A stretch of DNA of 64,000 nt, taken from Psychrobacillus sp044762745 (GTDB lineage: Bacteria > Bacillota > Bacilli > Bacillales_A > Planococcaceae). The first letter of the stretch is position 1. Each line of letters opens with the position of its first letter. The position numbers and the translations under genes are program-made. The notes beneath the pieces are model-generated. The model worked only from the letters and a program-made list of their open reading frames with translations, did no database searches and was not told the DNA's origin. The stretch covers positions 137,587-201,586 of the forward strand of contig NZ_JBIWEX010000005.1 in assembly GCF_044762745.1 (NCBI RefSeq), read 5' to 3'. Below, piece by piece: positions 17,315 to 27,053 of the stretch.

Positions 17315-17722
17315 TTATGAGAAATCCGGCCAATTAGTTTGATACTCGTCACCCTCGATTTTTTCGAGAGTACGGTATTTAAAAGGAAGTAGTTCTTTCA
17401 TTTGTAATTCTTCTAATGCTCTCTCTAATGGTAACAACTGAAAACTATCGTCATCTTCTATAATCAAGTACGCACCTGCAACTTTTCCGTTTTCTTTCGT
17501 ATTAATTCGAATGAAAGCTGGGAAAAACAAATCATTACTCGATTGGATAACAGAAGAAGCTAGCACTACATGTTTACCATCTTCTACGATATGATCTTGA
17601 TCAATTTTGTCGAATACTTTTACAGCCCAAGCTTGGCGCTTATAATACCCTATTACTTTTGGAGCACTTTCTTCCAATGAACTAGGTGAAGCATTCTCTT
17701 TATTTTTTTCTTCCGAATACAT
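17315..17722 (-). CDS. Uncharacterised 135-residue protein
   Basis: I do not recognise this protein. It is acidic with a polar N-terminus (MYSEEKNKENASPSSLEES) and a compact C-terminal region of mixed strands and helices (VIGYYKRQAWAVKVFDKID, VVLASSVIQ, GAYLIIEDDDSFQLLPLERAL). There is no signal peptide, membrane segment or cysteine. GGAGGG six bases before the ATG supports translation. It lies between the phosphodiester glycosidase gene and repeat A1 and is transcribed alone or with genes to its right. Confidence 0.7.
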   Translation of the reverse strand: MYSEEKNKENASPSSLEESAPKVIGYYKRQAWAVKVFDKIDQDHIVEDGKHVVLASSVIQSSNDLFFPAFIRINTKENGKVAGAYLIIEDDDSFQLLPLERALEELQMKELLPFKYRTLEKIEGDEYQTNWPDFS

Positions 17723-17845
17723 GTACTTCCCTCCACAGTTAGCAAAAATCCATACTGATTACGTTATCACACATCAAAAACGTCCGCAACTCCTAATACT
17801 TTTTAACCTTATCCAGTAGGCTTTTTGACGCACTAGTGAATGATA

Positions 17846-20350
17846 TTAGTCTTTATAAATTGCTTGGATGTCATCAATAATTATTTCACCATTGGATTTG
17901 TTTGCATTTTCTGTTTGCATATAGCGTACTGGTAAATCCATTTTAAGTGGATAAGCTAGACCTGCCGGAACTTCTGCAGTAACGAATCTCCAATCTGTCC
18001 AGTTCACATTTTTATCAAAATCTAGTTGAACTGTTTTACCAGTTGCATCCGTCATTTGAGATCTTAGCCAGTTTCCTTTGCCATCACCTTTTACCCACAT
18101 GCCTATCTTTTTCGCAGGTGTACTAATTGTTAACTTCGTTTTAGCATTTACATAAGCACCTGAAGTGCCAGTTGTACCCGTGAAATCATACACTAGTTTA
18201 ATAGCTTTTGAACCATCACGATCATTTGTAACAGATTGAACGGAAACGGATTTCGCTCTATCACTAGTAGCTTCATAGTTAAAGATACCTTTATTAAACG
18301 ATTCTAATATAGTGGGAGCTACTTCACCTACAATAACGGGAATAGTTAATGATTTTGCACCGTATTTCACCGTAATCGATCCAATGCCATCTTTGTTTGG
18401 AGCTGTAAATTTCCCATTTGCTTGAATTGTTCCAATGGATGTCGTCCAATTGAAACTATTAGGATCAGTAATAACTGCTTGTCCATTTTTCAATCCATTT
18501 GCTGAAAGGTTAACTGTTTGTCCTTTTGCAACTTGGATAGAACTTTCAGGTGTTGAAATACTATCTAATGTATTCGTTACTTTTAGTTGGATATTCGTTG
18601 TTTTTCCATCGTAAGTTACTACACCCGCATACGTACCTGGTTTCGCATTGACCACTTGTTTGCCATTTGTATTCGTTAATATAGAAGAAGTTACTTTTCC
18701 ATTTCCTGATACAGCTACTGGATTCATATATTGATCGATTCCTTTAACCGGTACTGATAAATCCGTGTAGGTTCCTCCTTGGAATACTTCTAATACGTTT
18801 GAAGTCGGTGCTATCGTTGCAAGTGCACCTGTTTTATATTCACTAATAAATAATAAAGTATTCGATACAGCACGCTCATTCCCATCGGAAGGCTTGTTTT
18901 GAACAGTTACTTTACTATCACCTAGTTCTCTAGTAACTACTGTGGAAGATCCGCCACCATCGAATGTCATCGCATAATGTGCCCCTAAGTCTTTCATTAG
19001 TTTAGCAGTATTTTGCAATGTTAACCCTTTACTTTCAGTTGATCTTCCGTCGATAACTGCTGTAAAAATGCTTCCATCTTTTTTAATACCTACTGCTGTT
19101 CGAGGTGCAACCCCAGCAACATTTATCGTTTGTACGGTACCATTTTTCACTAAATGATAACGTCCGCTGACAGATTCTCTTACATCATTCCATTCGGCAG
19201 GAGTGAATGTCGTTTTAATCGCTATTTGATCTCCTACTTGAATTGTTTGGAGAAACTCGCTTGCAAAGTTATGTCCGGATAAAATAATTTCATCTTTATT
19301 TAACTTAGCGTTTCCAACACCTGTAACATTTTCTAAAACTGTACCGACTAGTGTTTCGGAACCGTTTAGTTTTCCTGACTCTATTTTCACCCGTACTTCT
19401 GTACCGAGTTCATTTGTACCTGTTGTTGCATTGAAATCTCTTGTATAAATGACTAGTTGGTTCGCTAATCGTTTGCGATTGACTGAATTAATCGCATATG
19501 ATTGCTGCCCATTTACTGATATGTTCATCGCTACTTGAGGTGCACCAATAAGTGCTTTACCGTCTGCCTTTACGCCTAACACCGCTAACTCACTAAGTGG
19601 TGTTTGGGATGTTGAAACAATAAATCCGTCCATCATCATTAAATCGATCGGCTGTCCTTGTTTATCGAAATAATCCGCGTTCACTCCAGCAACTACGTGG
19701 TATGAGTCATTTTGTGCCACACTATTTGCTTGAGAGGATGTCGTTTCTAGTCCTACTAATTGGTCTTTTGCAAGCTCTGTTTTTAGTCCGATATTAGATG
19801 TTTTGCCATCATATTCGATAACAAATAGATTTTGAGCACCAATTGCACCGTCTATATCGAAGTACTTTTTACGAATACCAGGAGCAAGTTGTGTAACCGC
19901 CTGACTCAATACTTTACCACCTGTTAAAGTAGGTGTAGCTTCAGTTGGAAATAACTGAGAAGAATTATTTCCACTTGGTACAGTCGTTCCTTCTGCATTT
20001 GCTAATTCTTTTAGTTTTGCTTTGGAGGGTGTCTTATACTCGACATAACCTGCCATTTTTGTAATGTACATGCCCCCACCAAGACCATATTGACCTCCGT
20101 ATAAATCGTCATATCGATAGACACGGTATTGCTCACCTGGTTTTAATATTCTTTCATATACTAATCCCGCATCCGTACGCTTCCATAAGTTGATTGGTTT
20201 GATTACTTTAATTTTCCCAACTTGACCAGGAACCATTAATATGCCATCCCAATAAACTTTCGTGCTAGCTGCTTCTGCCTGATTTGGTTGAATTAGAGCG
20301 CCAGTGACAATTGCAAAAACGATAAAAAGGTATAGCAATTTTTGTTTCAT
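17846..20350 (-). CDS. Secreted phosphodiester glycosidase (NAGPA domain), multi-domain
   Basis: An 834-residue exported protein with a signal peptide (MKQKLLYLFIVFAIVTGALIQPNQAEA). A small beta-rich region (about 30-108) precedes the NAGPA/DUF2233 domain (about 215-505), shown by VNADYF, APRTAVGI, AVIDGR and FDGGGSSTVV (463-472) with NERAVSNTLLF. Two Ig-like/invasin-like regions follow (about 515-675), then a C-terminal carbohydrate-binding-like region (about 685-834). NAGPA domains cleave GlcNAc-1-phosphodiester-type linkages in exopolysaccharides and wall polymers. Being next to a TagO-initiated polymer cluster suggests trimming or turnover of that polymer; this is inference. Confidence 0.87.
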   Translation of the reverse strand: MKQKLLYLFIVFAIVTGALIQPNQAEAASTKVYWDGILMVPGQVGKIKVIKPINLWKRTDAGLVYERILKPGEQYRVYRYDDLYGGQYGLGGGMYITKMAGYVEYKTPSKAKLKELANAEGTTVPSGNNSSQLFPTEATPTLTGGKVLSQAVTQLAPGIRKKYFDIDGAIGAQNLFVIEYDGKTSNIGLKTELAKDQLVGLETTSSQANSVAQNDSYHVVAGVNADYFDKQGQPIDLMMMDGFIVSTSQTPLSELAVLGVKADGKALIGAPQVAMNISVNGQQSYAINSVNRKRLANQLVIYTRDFNATTGTNELGTEVRVKIESGKLNGSETLVGTVLENVTGVGNAKLNKDEIILSGHNFASEFLQTIQVGDQIAIKTTFTPAEWNDVRESVSGRYHLVKNGTVQTINVAGVAPRTAVGIKKDGSIFTAVIDGRSTESKGLTLQNTAKLMKDLGAHYAMTFDGGGSSTVVTRELGDSKVTVQNKPSDGNERAVSNTLLFISEYKTGALATIAPTSNVLEVFQGGTYTDLSVPVKGIDQYMNPVAVSGNGKVTSSILTNTNGKQVVNAKPGTYAGVVTYDGKTTNIQLKVTNTLDSISTPESSIQVAKGQTVNLSANGLKNGQAVITDPNSFNWTTSIGTIQANGKFTAPNKDGIGSITVKYGAKSLTIPVIVGEVAPTILESFNKGIFNYEATSDRAKSVSVQSVTNDRDGSKAIKLVYDFTGTTGTSGAYVNAKTKLTISTPAKKIGMWVKGDGKGNWLRSQMTDATGKTVQLDFDKNVNWTDWRFVTAEVPAGLAYPLKMDLPVRYMQTENANKSNGEIIIDDIQAIYKD

Positions 20351-20388
20351 TTAGTTACATTCTCCTTCATTTCCTTGAGCAATTACTT

Positions 20389-22662
20389 CTACTCGTTTTG
20401 TTGTTGCTCTCGATTTTGTTCTATTGTGTATTTCCATAAATTGCTTCCATCGTAATAATAAAGGTTTCCATTGACATCTTTTACGAGTCCATAAACCCCT
20501 TTATCTTTCAACCATTCTACTTCTAGCGTATCTTTTGTTACTCTAAATAGTTTTCCTTCTACACTTCCGTAAATATAGCCATCAGGACCTTCTACAATTT
20601 GTGCATTACGGAATCTTCCGGAGATTAACTCCAATAATTCAACTGAACGAACTTCTGTCCACTCATCTTTATAGACAAACAACGTTCCATCGGCCATTCC
20701 CCAAACATTATTATCTTTATCTACTATTAAACTAGTAATCATACTTGAATCAAATGATAGATGAATATATTTTTTGTCTTCTGGGTTGTTTCGATTAAAG
20801 TAGAACAATCGTGCTCCTCTTGGGTTCACCTGCTGATTCGCATGAATCGAAGTTCCACCAAATATTTGCGTCCCTCTACTCACTAATGACACGATGCTTT
20901 GGTTGTAAATATAGTTTTCGTATATTTCCATTTTTTCGTTTTCTGGTGTATAAAAAGCAAGTGCACCACCACCAACACTCGCGTCAGGTAATGTTCCAAA
21001 TACAATTTCTTTCCCTTTATTATAAGGTGTTACTGCAGTTGTTCTTTCTTGCCCGTATTCTCTCATACGAATAACTTCTTTTGGATTTCCAGTATCCCAT
21101 GGAAGGGAGCGATCATAAACTAGTAATCTAGCAAGTGGATACGCACCTATATACAGTGTATTGTTTATATGAAACATAGACTCTATTTGACTAATATTTC
21201 GGTATAATTCTTTGTTTCCTGTTGCAACGTCATACACACCAAGACCACCTGACATATATCCATTAGCAAATATTTTCTTTCCATCTTCGCTCGAAGCTAG
21301 TGTATACAGTTCTACCGGTTGTTCTGGTAATTCAAATTGATGATACTGTATTTCGCCCGTTTGTGGATTGTATTCGAATAATTGACCTAGATTATCAACC
21401 ATTCCAGATAGCAGCCATTCTTTTGGTTCTTCTACGATAGGCTCTTCGATAATTGGTGCTTCTACTGTTGTAGCTTCTTGAGATTGACTTTCTTTCAATG
21501 CCTTTTCACGGAATGCTTTTTCAAAGAGTGATTCAAGGTCCGTCTGCTCGTCTTCTGTTTTATCCTTTTTGTTCATTCCTTTTACGATAAAGTCCAGATT
21601 AATCGCTTCTGTCCCTATAGGTAAATAAAGTCCAAGCTCTGTATGCGCTTTTGTTTCGAAATCATATCGGATTAATTGTTGTGCTTTTGTATAGTATAAT
21701 GATTGTCCATCTGGTGATAACGCGGAGACAGTTTTGGAGTTCAACTCAAACTCATCAACAATCTTTAACGTTTTTCTATCGAACACTACTGCCATATTAG
21801 ATGGATACAATCTAGCAATGACATAGTCATCTGTTAGCACTAAATCTTGTGCATATTTTTCAGACATATATTTTGCTGGTAAAAAGGATGTAAAATTTTT
21901 CGTACCAGGCTTTTTCACTAATAAATCCATTGCGGAACCAATCGATACGTAAATTTCATCTCGTTCCTCATCTGCAACGATTGCTTTGACAAATTCTTTT
22001 CTTTTACGGATCTGTCCGAATTCTTCTATTTCTTTCGTTTCTGTATCATAAGCTACAAGGGAGCCCCCGTATGCTGATCCAGCATATACTTTATGTCCAG
22101 AGACGATTAAATCTTGAATAGAAGTATCGCTCTTATTAGAAAAAATTGGTCCGTGGTTTTCAAACACTTCCGTATTTGGATCATAGCTATAAAGTACACT
22201 TGATACAGATCCACCAATCCAAAGTTTTCCATTTTCATCTACATCAAGACCCCATGCACTTTTAGAATCTTCTAACGTAAATGTATGTAAGATTTCCTTT
22301 GTTTGATAATCTACTACCACTAATGCCGCTGGAGCTCCATGCATGATGTAATAAATGAAATACTCTCCTTCGTCATTTGCAGCAATTTTAGATGAAATAG
22401 CAGATGACTTGAAGATCATTGGTCCTAGGTTTTCATATCCTTCCAAGACAACTTCTTCCTCTTGTTTTTCCTCAATCGCATCTTCTAACCATTCTTCTAC
22501 GCTACCTTCAACCTCAATTACTTCTTCCCCGGTTCCTACTGGTTCTACAACTACCTCTTCTACTGCTGTGTTTGTTTTTGGTAATTCTTCTGCATTTGCC
22601 ACACTATTTAATGGTGTAGCTAACATTACAGCCATTACTGGAATATAAATCTTCTTCAACAT
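20389..22662 (-). CDS. Secreted beta-propeller protein
   Basis: A 757-residue exported protein. The signal peptide (MLKKIYIPVMAVMLATPLNSVANA) is followed by a Glu/Val-rich linker and then repeated propeller blades (WGLDVDENGKLWIGGS, LIVSGHKVYAGSAYGGSLVAYD, AIVADEERDEIYVSIG, SLIVDKDNNVWGMADGTLFVYKDEW). A second acidic linker (about 410-440) separates two propeller halves. No catalytic motif is recognisable; binding or scaffolding at the surface is plausible. The open frame extends upstream, but AAAGGGG five bases before ATG at 22662 and the signal peptide fix the start. It ends 38 bases before the phosphodiester glycosidase gene, and secA2 is divergent. Confidence 0.8.
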   Translation of the reverse strand: MLKKIYIPVMAVMLATPLNSVANAEELPKTNTAVEEVVVEPVGTGEEVIEVEGSVEEWLEDAIEEKQEEEVVLEGYENLGPMIFKSSAISSKIAANDEGEYFIYYIMHGAPAALVVVDYQTKEILHTFTLEDSKSAWGLDVDENGKLWIGGSVSSVLYSYDPNTEVFENHGPIFSNKSDTSIQDLIVSGHKVYAGSAYGGSLVAYDTETKEIEEFGQIRKRKEFVKAIVADEERDEIYVSIGSAMDLLVKKPGTKNFTSFLPAKYMSEKYAQDLVLTDDYVIARLYPSNMAVVFDRKTLKIVDEFELNSKTVSALSPDGQSLYYTKAQQLIRYDFETKAHTELGLYLPIGTEAINLDFIVKGMNKKDKTEDEQTDLESLFEKAFREKALKESQSQEATTVEAPIIEEPIVEEPKEWLLSGMVDNLGQLFEYNPQTGEIQYHQFELPEQPVELYTLASSEDGKKIFANGYMSGGLGVYDVATGNKELYRNISQIESMFHINNTLYIGAYPLARLLVYDRSLPWDTGNPKEVIRMREYGQERTTAVTPYNKGKEIVFGTLPDASVGGGALAFYTPENEKMEIYENYIYNQSIVSLVSRGTQIFGGTSIHANQQVNPRGARLFYFNRNNPEDKKYIHLSFDSSMITSLIVDKDNNVWGMADGTLFVYKDEWTEVRSVELLELISGRFRNAQIVEGPDGYIYGSVEGKLFRVTKDTLEVEWLKDKGVYGLVKDVNGNLYYYDGSNLWKYTIEQNREQQQNE

Positions 22663-22782
22663 TAAAACCCCTTTCATAATACATTTTAACATTAACATCT
22701 TTTGGTAACATTTAAAACTCATAGTTGTAATATAATTGAAACATTAGCAAAAATGTTTGAAAATGCTCACAAGATAGTTTCA

Positions 22783-22791
22783 TGATATAAT
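22783..22791 (+). promoter_or_regulatory. Extended -10 promoter of secA2
   Basis: TGATATAAT is an extended -10 element about 34 bases before the secA2 start. No good -35 box is seen at 17 bases, as is common for extended -10 promoters. Confidence 0.5.
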
Positions 22792-22824
22792 AGGCAATGG
22801 AATTTAAAAGTAGGGAGAATAAAC

Positions 22825-25194
22825 ATGTTACATTCTATTAAGAAAATGATTTCTGGTGAAGTAATAGAACTAAAGCAACTCAATAAAATAGTATCCAAAA
22901 TTAATACCTTGGAAGATTCATTTACAAATAGAACAGATTTAGAGCTTCAAGCATATACAAATAATTTTCGTGAACAACTAAATAATGGAGCAACTCCTGA
23001 AGAAATCATGTTGGAAGCATTTGCAGTTGTACGCGAAGCTTCGAAACGTGTATTAGGAAAGCGACACTATGATACACAGTTAATGGGTGGTGCAGTATTA
23101 ACTCAATCTCAAATTGCTCAAATGCAAACTGGAGAAGGTAAAACATTAGTTGCAACGCTACCTGCCTACGTAATGGCTCTACACGGTAAAGGAACGCATA
23201 TTATTACGGCCAATGAGTATTTGGCAAGCCGAGATTTTGAAGAGATGAAGCCATTATTTGAGTTTTTAGGCTTAACAGTCGGATTAAATATTTCTGGCTT
23301 AGAAAATGACGAAAAACAAGCTGCCTATAATTGTGACATTACATATGGAACTGGAACAGAATTCGGGTTTGATTATTTAAGAGACCATATGGTGCAAAGT
23401 GACGAACAGCTTGTGCAAAGACCACTTTTTTACGCATTAATCGATGAAGTGGATAGCATATTAATCGACGAAGCGAGAACTCCTTTAATCATTGCAGGAA
23501 AATCAAATGCAAGCTTGAATTTGTTTCCAATTATGCAGCTCGTTATTAGCTCGTTCAAAAACGAAGAAGATTACAATTATTACCCTGAGACGAAACAAAT
23601 TGTCTTATTAGATAATGGTGCAGACCGCCTAGAAGAGGCATTTGGTATCGACAATGTATATGACCGAGAACATCGTGAATTTATGCACATTGCGATGCAA
23701 ACACTTCGAGCAAAAGTAGTAATGCGTAAAGACGTGGACTATATTGTTAAAGACGACAAAATTATGATTGTGGATCCATATACTGGTAGAATTATGGAAG
23801 GCCGTACATTTAGCGATGGACTTCATCAAGCAATCGAAGCGAAAGAAAAAGTTTCTATTAAAGAAGAAAACAATACACAAGCTTCCATTATGATTCAACA
23901 TTATTTCAGACTGTACAAACATGTATCTGGTATGACTGGTAGTGCCGTTCCTTCTCGCGATGAGTTTTGGGAAACATACAACTTACGAGTAACGGAAATA
24001 CCAACGAACAAACCAAACAAACGCATCGACATGGAAACGCTTGTCTATTTAACGTATGAAGACAAAATGAAAAAAATTGTGGAAGAAACGCAAAAGTACC
24101 ATGAGATTGGCCGTCCCGTTTTAATCGGAACAACTTCTATCGAACAATCCGAAAAACTTTCTTCCTATTTACATGAGCTTTCAATCGAACATTCCGTACT
24201 TAATGCAAAAACAGTAGAAGATGAAGCAGAACTAATCTCCCAAGCTGGACAGATGAATAAAATCATGCTCGCAACGAATATGGCTGGGCGAGGAACAGAT
24301 ATTAATCTAGGAGAAGGCGTTGCGGAACTTGGCGGTCTTCATATAATTGGTACGGAACTGCACAGTAGTGCTCGAATTGATATGCAGCTACGTGGTCGTG
24401 GGGGGCGTCAAGGAGATCCAGGGAGTTCGCAATTTATCATTTCATTGGAGGACGAGCTATTCCACTATTACGATGAAGAGGAATTCGCTAAATACAAAAA
24501 TAAGGTGAAAACCGATGATACAGGCTTAGTTATTTCATCTAATCCAACAAAGTTTATATATAATGTCCAAAATGTAATTGAAGGTATGCATTACTCGAGT
24601 CGTTCTCATTTATTGAAATTAGATGATATTAATAACGATCAACAACGTGTTATGTATAATTACCGTGAAAAGGCGTTAAAAGTAGAAAATATGCAAATGC
24701 TTATCATTGATGCGATGCATGAACGTCTAAATAATTTAATCGATGAGCTTGCAGATTCAAATGTAAATGATGTGCATGAATCTAGTATTTTGAATGAAAT
24801 AATGGATGAGATTAAAATTATTTCCATGCTAACATCTTACGAAGATGATTCGTTTACTTCATTAGATCCGGAAAATAAAGGGCAAGTGAAGGAAGCGTTA
24901 GAGACTGTTTATGAGAAAGCTTTTGAGATTGTCAATATGACAAGTAGTGATAACGAAGATTGGAGAAATATTCAATCGTATTATACGGAGACGCTTGATC
25001 GATTGTGGATTGGCCATTTAGACAATCTGCATCATTTAAGAGAAGGTATCAGCATTCGTGGATATGGTCAAGAAGATCCATATCGCTTATACTCATTCGA
25101 TGCGCTTCATTTATTCCAAGGAATGCTTCACACATTCTTTAGAGATGTGATCCGCTATAATTTGCAAGTGAACGGGGTTAAAGAAGAAGAATAG
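22825..25194 (+). CDS. secA2: Accessory Sec translocase ATPase SecA2, Bacillus type
   Basis: A 789-residue SecA paralogue. Walker A is QTGEGKT (101-107), Walker B DEVDSILIDEARTPLI, and NMAGRGTDI and GRGGRQGDPGSS belong to the second nucleotide-binding domain; HLREGIS belongs to the C-terminal scaffold. The zinc-binding C-terminal tail of housekeeping SecA is missing (it ends VNGVKEEE), as in SecA2 proteins. In Bacillus anthracis the equivalent protein exports S-layer proteins. Here it neighbours a cell-wall-polymer operon and secreted proteins. No secY2, slaP or slaQ gene is visible beside it. AGGGAG is seven bases before the ATG. Confidence 0.92.
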   Translation: MLHSIKKMISGEVIELKQLNKIVSKINTLEDSFTNRTDLELQAYTNNFREQLNNGATPEEIMLEAFAVVREASKRVLGKRHYDTQLMGGAVLTQSQIAQMQTGEGKTLVATLPAYVMALHGKGTHIITANEYLASRDFEEMKPLFEFLGLTVGLNISGLENDEKQAAYNCDITYGTGTEFGFDYLRDHMVQSDEQLVQRPLFYALIDEVDSILIDEARTPLIIAGKSNASLNLFPIMQLVISSFKNEEDYNYYPETKQIVLLDNGADRLEEAFGIDNVYDREHREFMHIAMQTLRAKVVMRKDVDYIVKDDKIMIVDPYTGRIMEGRTFSDGLHQAIEAKEKVSIKEENNTQASIMIQHYFRLYKHVSGMTGSAVPSRDEFWETYNLRVTEIPTNKPNKRIDMETLVYLTYEDKMKKIVEETQKYHEIGRPVLIGTTSIEQSEKLSSYLHELSIEHSVLNAKTVEDEAELISQAGQMNKIMLATNMAGRGTDINLGEGVAELGGLHIIGTELHSSARIDMQLRGRGGRQGDPGSSQFIISLEDELFHYYDEEEFAKYKNKVKTDDTGLVISSNPTKFIYNVQNVIEGMHYSSRSHLLKLDDINNDQQRVMYNYREKALKVENMQMLIIDAMHERLNNLIDELADSNVNDVHESSILNEIMDEIKIISMLTSYEDDSFTSLDPENKGQVKEALETVYEKAFEIVNMTSSDNEDWRNIQSYYTETLDRLWIGHLDNLHHLREGISIRGYGQEDPYRLYSFDALHLFQGMLHTFFRDVIRYNLQVNGVKEEE

Positions 25195-25205
25195 ATGCGA
25201 TAAGC

Positions 25206-25232
25206 AAAGTGGCTGCAATTCTAGCCACCTTT
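25206..25232 (+). terminator. Weak first hairpin after secA2
   Basis: AAAGTGGCT and AGCCACCTTT pair around an eight-base loop 12 bases after the secA2 stop. The T-run is short, so it may only assist the stronger terminator at 25261. Confidence 0.45.
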
Positions 25233-25260
25233 CATCGAAAGCTAATAGAGGAAATTTTTG

Positions 25261-25300
25261 GAGTGTTGGAAGTGAATTGATCACTTTCAACACTCTTTTT
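25261..25300 (+). terminator. Rho-independent terminator of secA2
   Basis: GAGTGTTGGAAGTG pairs with CACTTTCAACACTC (14 bp, one G-T pair) around AATTGAT, followed by TTTTT. Confidence 0.85.
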
Positions 25301-25316
25301 ACAAATATTGGATTTT

Positions 25317-25400
25317 CAACTAAACAATGAAAAATTACAACTAAACATTCCAAAATTCCAACTAACACTCTGATTTTTCCAACTAAATCTGAACTTCAAG
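25317..25400. repeat. 21-nt-period repeat tract, CAACTAA type
   Basis: The word CAACTAA (CAACTAAAC, CAACTAAAC, CAACTAACA, CAACTAAAT) starts at 25317, 25338, 25359 and 25380, exactly 21 bases apart, while the bases between differ. The tract lies between the secA2 and pgi terminators and contains no gene. The same 21-base step with the word CGCAAC occurs at 30707 and 57530. Confidence 0.85.
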
Positions 25401-25442
25401 AAAATCGGCTGCTTTTCTTCAAAATCTAAATTTTTACCATAC

Positions 25443-25489
25443 AAAAAAGGCCAGTACAAAGGAGAATCTCCATTATACTGACCTTTTTT
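25443..25489 (-). terminator. Terminator of pgi
   Basis: AAAAAAGGCCAGTA and TACTGACCTTTTTT form an imperfect stem with an inner GGAG/CTCC hairpin. It is 14 bases past the pgi stop and has a T-run on the minus strand. Confidence 0.75.
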
Positions 25490-25503
25490 AGTTAATTTCA
25501 CAA

Positions 25504-26859
25504 TCAATCAAAAATCTCGGTAAGTCTTTCTTCTAACTCTTCTTTTAATGCCTCATACCCAGGCTTGTTCAATAGTGCAAAAATATTATTTTTATAAGAC
25601 TCCACTCCTGGTTGGTCGAATGGATTCACTCCCGATAGATAAGCACTCATTGCACATGCTTTTTCGAAGAAATAAAGTAAATAACCTAGGTGATATTCAT
25701 CTAGCTTATCAATCTCTACTTGGATCACAGGAACTCCACCATCATAATGAGCTAAGATCGTACTATTTTTCGCAATTGTATTAATATCATGAAATGTCTT
25801 ATCTTCTAAGAAATTTAACTGATCGAAATTATTGTCTACTAACTGAATCGTGCAATCCTCTTGTTGATTACGAACATGTAAAATCGTTTCAAAGATTTGA
25901 CGTTTTCCAGCTTGAATATATTGACCAATAGAATGCAAATCCGTTGTATATGTAACAGAAACAGGGAAGATCCCTTTTTCATCTTTCCCTTCACTTTCTC
26001 CAAATAATTGCTTCCACCATTCAAATACATTTCGCAAAGAAGGTTCAAATGAAGCCATTATTTCAATAATATATCCCTTTTTCTCAAGTAAATATCTAGA
26101 TAACGCATATTCATAAGCCGCATTCTCTTTGTAATTCGAAAACATTAAATCATTTGTTGCTCGTTTGGCACCATCTAGTAACGCTTGAATGTCGATTCCA
26201 CCTACTGCTAGTGGAAATAGCCCAACTGGAGTTAAAACTGAAAAGCGTCCACCTACATCTGCTGGAACTTCAAAGCTTCTGTATCCCTCTTCCTGGGCCA
26301 GCTTTCTTAACAAGCCACTCTCAGGATCAGTAGTTAAAATAATTCTATTTTTCATTTCATCGCCATAGCGTTTTTCCATATAAGACTTAATAACGCGGAA
26401 TGAAATCGCAGGTTCAAGTGTAGTTCCCGATTTAGAAATGACATTTATATATACTTCACGGTCCTCTACGTAATGAAGTAATTGATTGATATAAGCTCCA
26501 CTCATGTTCTGTCCTGCATAAATTACTTCTGTTTCACCTGATTTTTTCGAGAAATAAGGTGATAAGGCATCTTGAACTGCTTTAGCACCTAAATAAGAGC
26601 CACCAATACCTATAACTATCAAAACGGCAGATTTCGTTCGTATTTCATTGGCAACCGCAAGTATTTGCTCTATCTCTTTTTTATCTTGTTTAATAGCTAG
26701 TTCTACCCAGCCTAAAGCATCACGATCTTTACTTGTTGGTGCGTGTATTTCTTCATGTATCATACTAATTATATTTGTATATTTATTTTTTTCATCTTCA
26801 TTAATAAACTTTGATAGTAAGGAAAAGTTTAGTGAGAAGGCTTGTTTTGTAACAGTCAA
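25504..26859 (-). CDS. pgi: Glucose-6-phosphate isomerase
   Basis: A 451-residue enzyme interconverting glucose-6-phosphate and fructose-6-phosphate. Signature regions include VIGIGGSYLGAKA, ISKSGTTLEPAISFR, DVGGRFSVLTPVGLFPLAV, LFGESEGKDEKGIFP and GVNPFDQPGVESYK. Its length is typical for Bacillales. The frame can be read from a TTG at 26877, but those codons are the binding site itself (AGGAGG); TTG at 26859, eight bases downstream of it, is the true start. It supplies sugar phosphates to glycolysis and, through fructose-6-P, to UDP-GlcNAc. It appears to be a single-gene unit. Confidence 0.95.
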   Translation of the reverse strand: MTVTKQAFSLNFSLLSKFINEDEKNKYTNIISMIHEEIHAPTSKDRDALGWVELAIKQDKKEIEQILAVANEIRTKSAVLIVIGIGGSYLGAKAVQDALSPYFSKKSGETEVIYAGQNMSGAYINQLLHYVEDREVYINVISKSGTTLEPAISFRVIKSYMEKRYGDEMKNRIILTTDPESGLLRKLAQEEGYRSFEVPADVGGRFSVLTPVGLFPLAVGGIDIQALLDGAKRATNDLMFSNYKENAAYEYALSRYLLEKKGYIIEIMASFEPSLRNVFEWWKQLFGESEGKDEKGIFPVSVTYTTDLHSIGQYIQAGKRQIFETILHVRNQQEDCTIQLVDNNFDQLNFLEDKTFHDINTIAKNSTILAHYDGGVPVIQVEIDKLDEYHLGYLLYFFEKACAMSAYLSGVNPFDQPGVESYKNNIFALLNKPGYEALKEELEERLTEIFD

Positions 26860-27053
26860 TTGGATTTCCTCCTGCAAGCTTCGTATTCATTTATCCTCTA
26901 TATTAGCATATTTCAGCGGTCTTTTCCTCTTAAAGAAGTAGGAAGGTACTTTTGAGGTTTAACAAGCGAATTTTTATACATACTAGCATTACTATTTCTT
27001 TATTTTTACTCATACTATAATCATACATTGTAACAACAGAATCGAGGGCTAGC

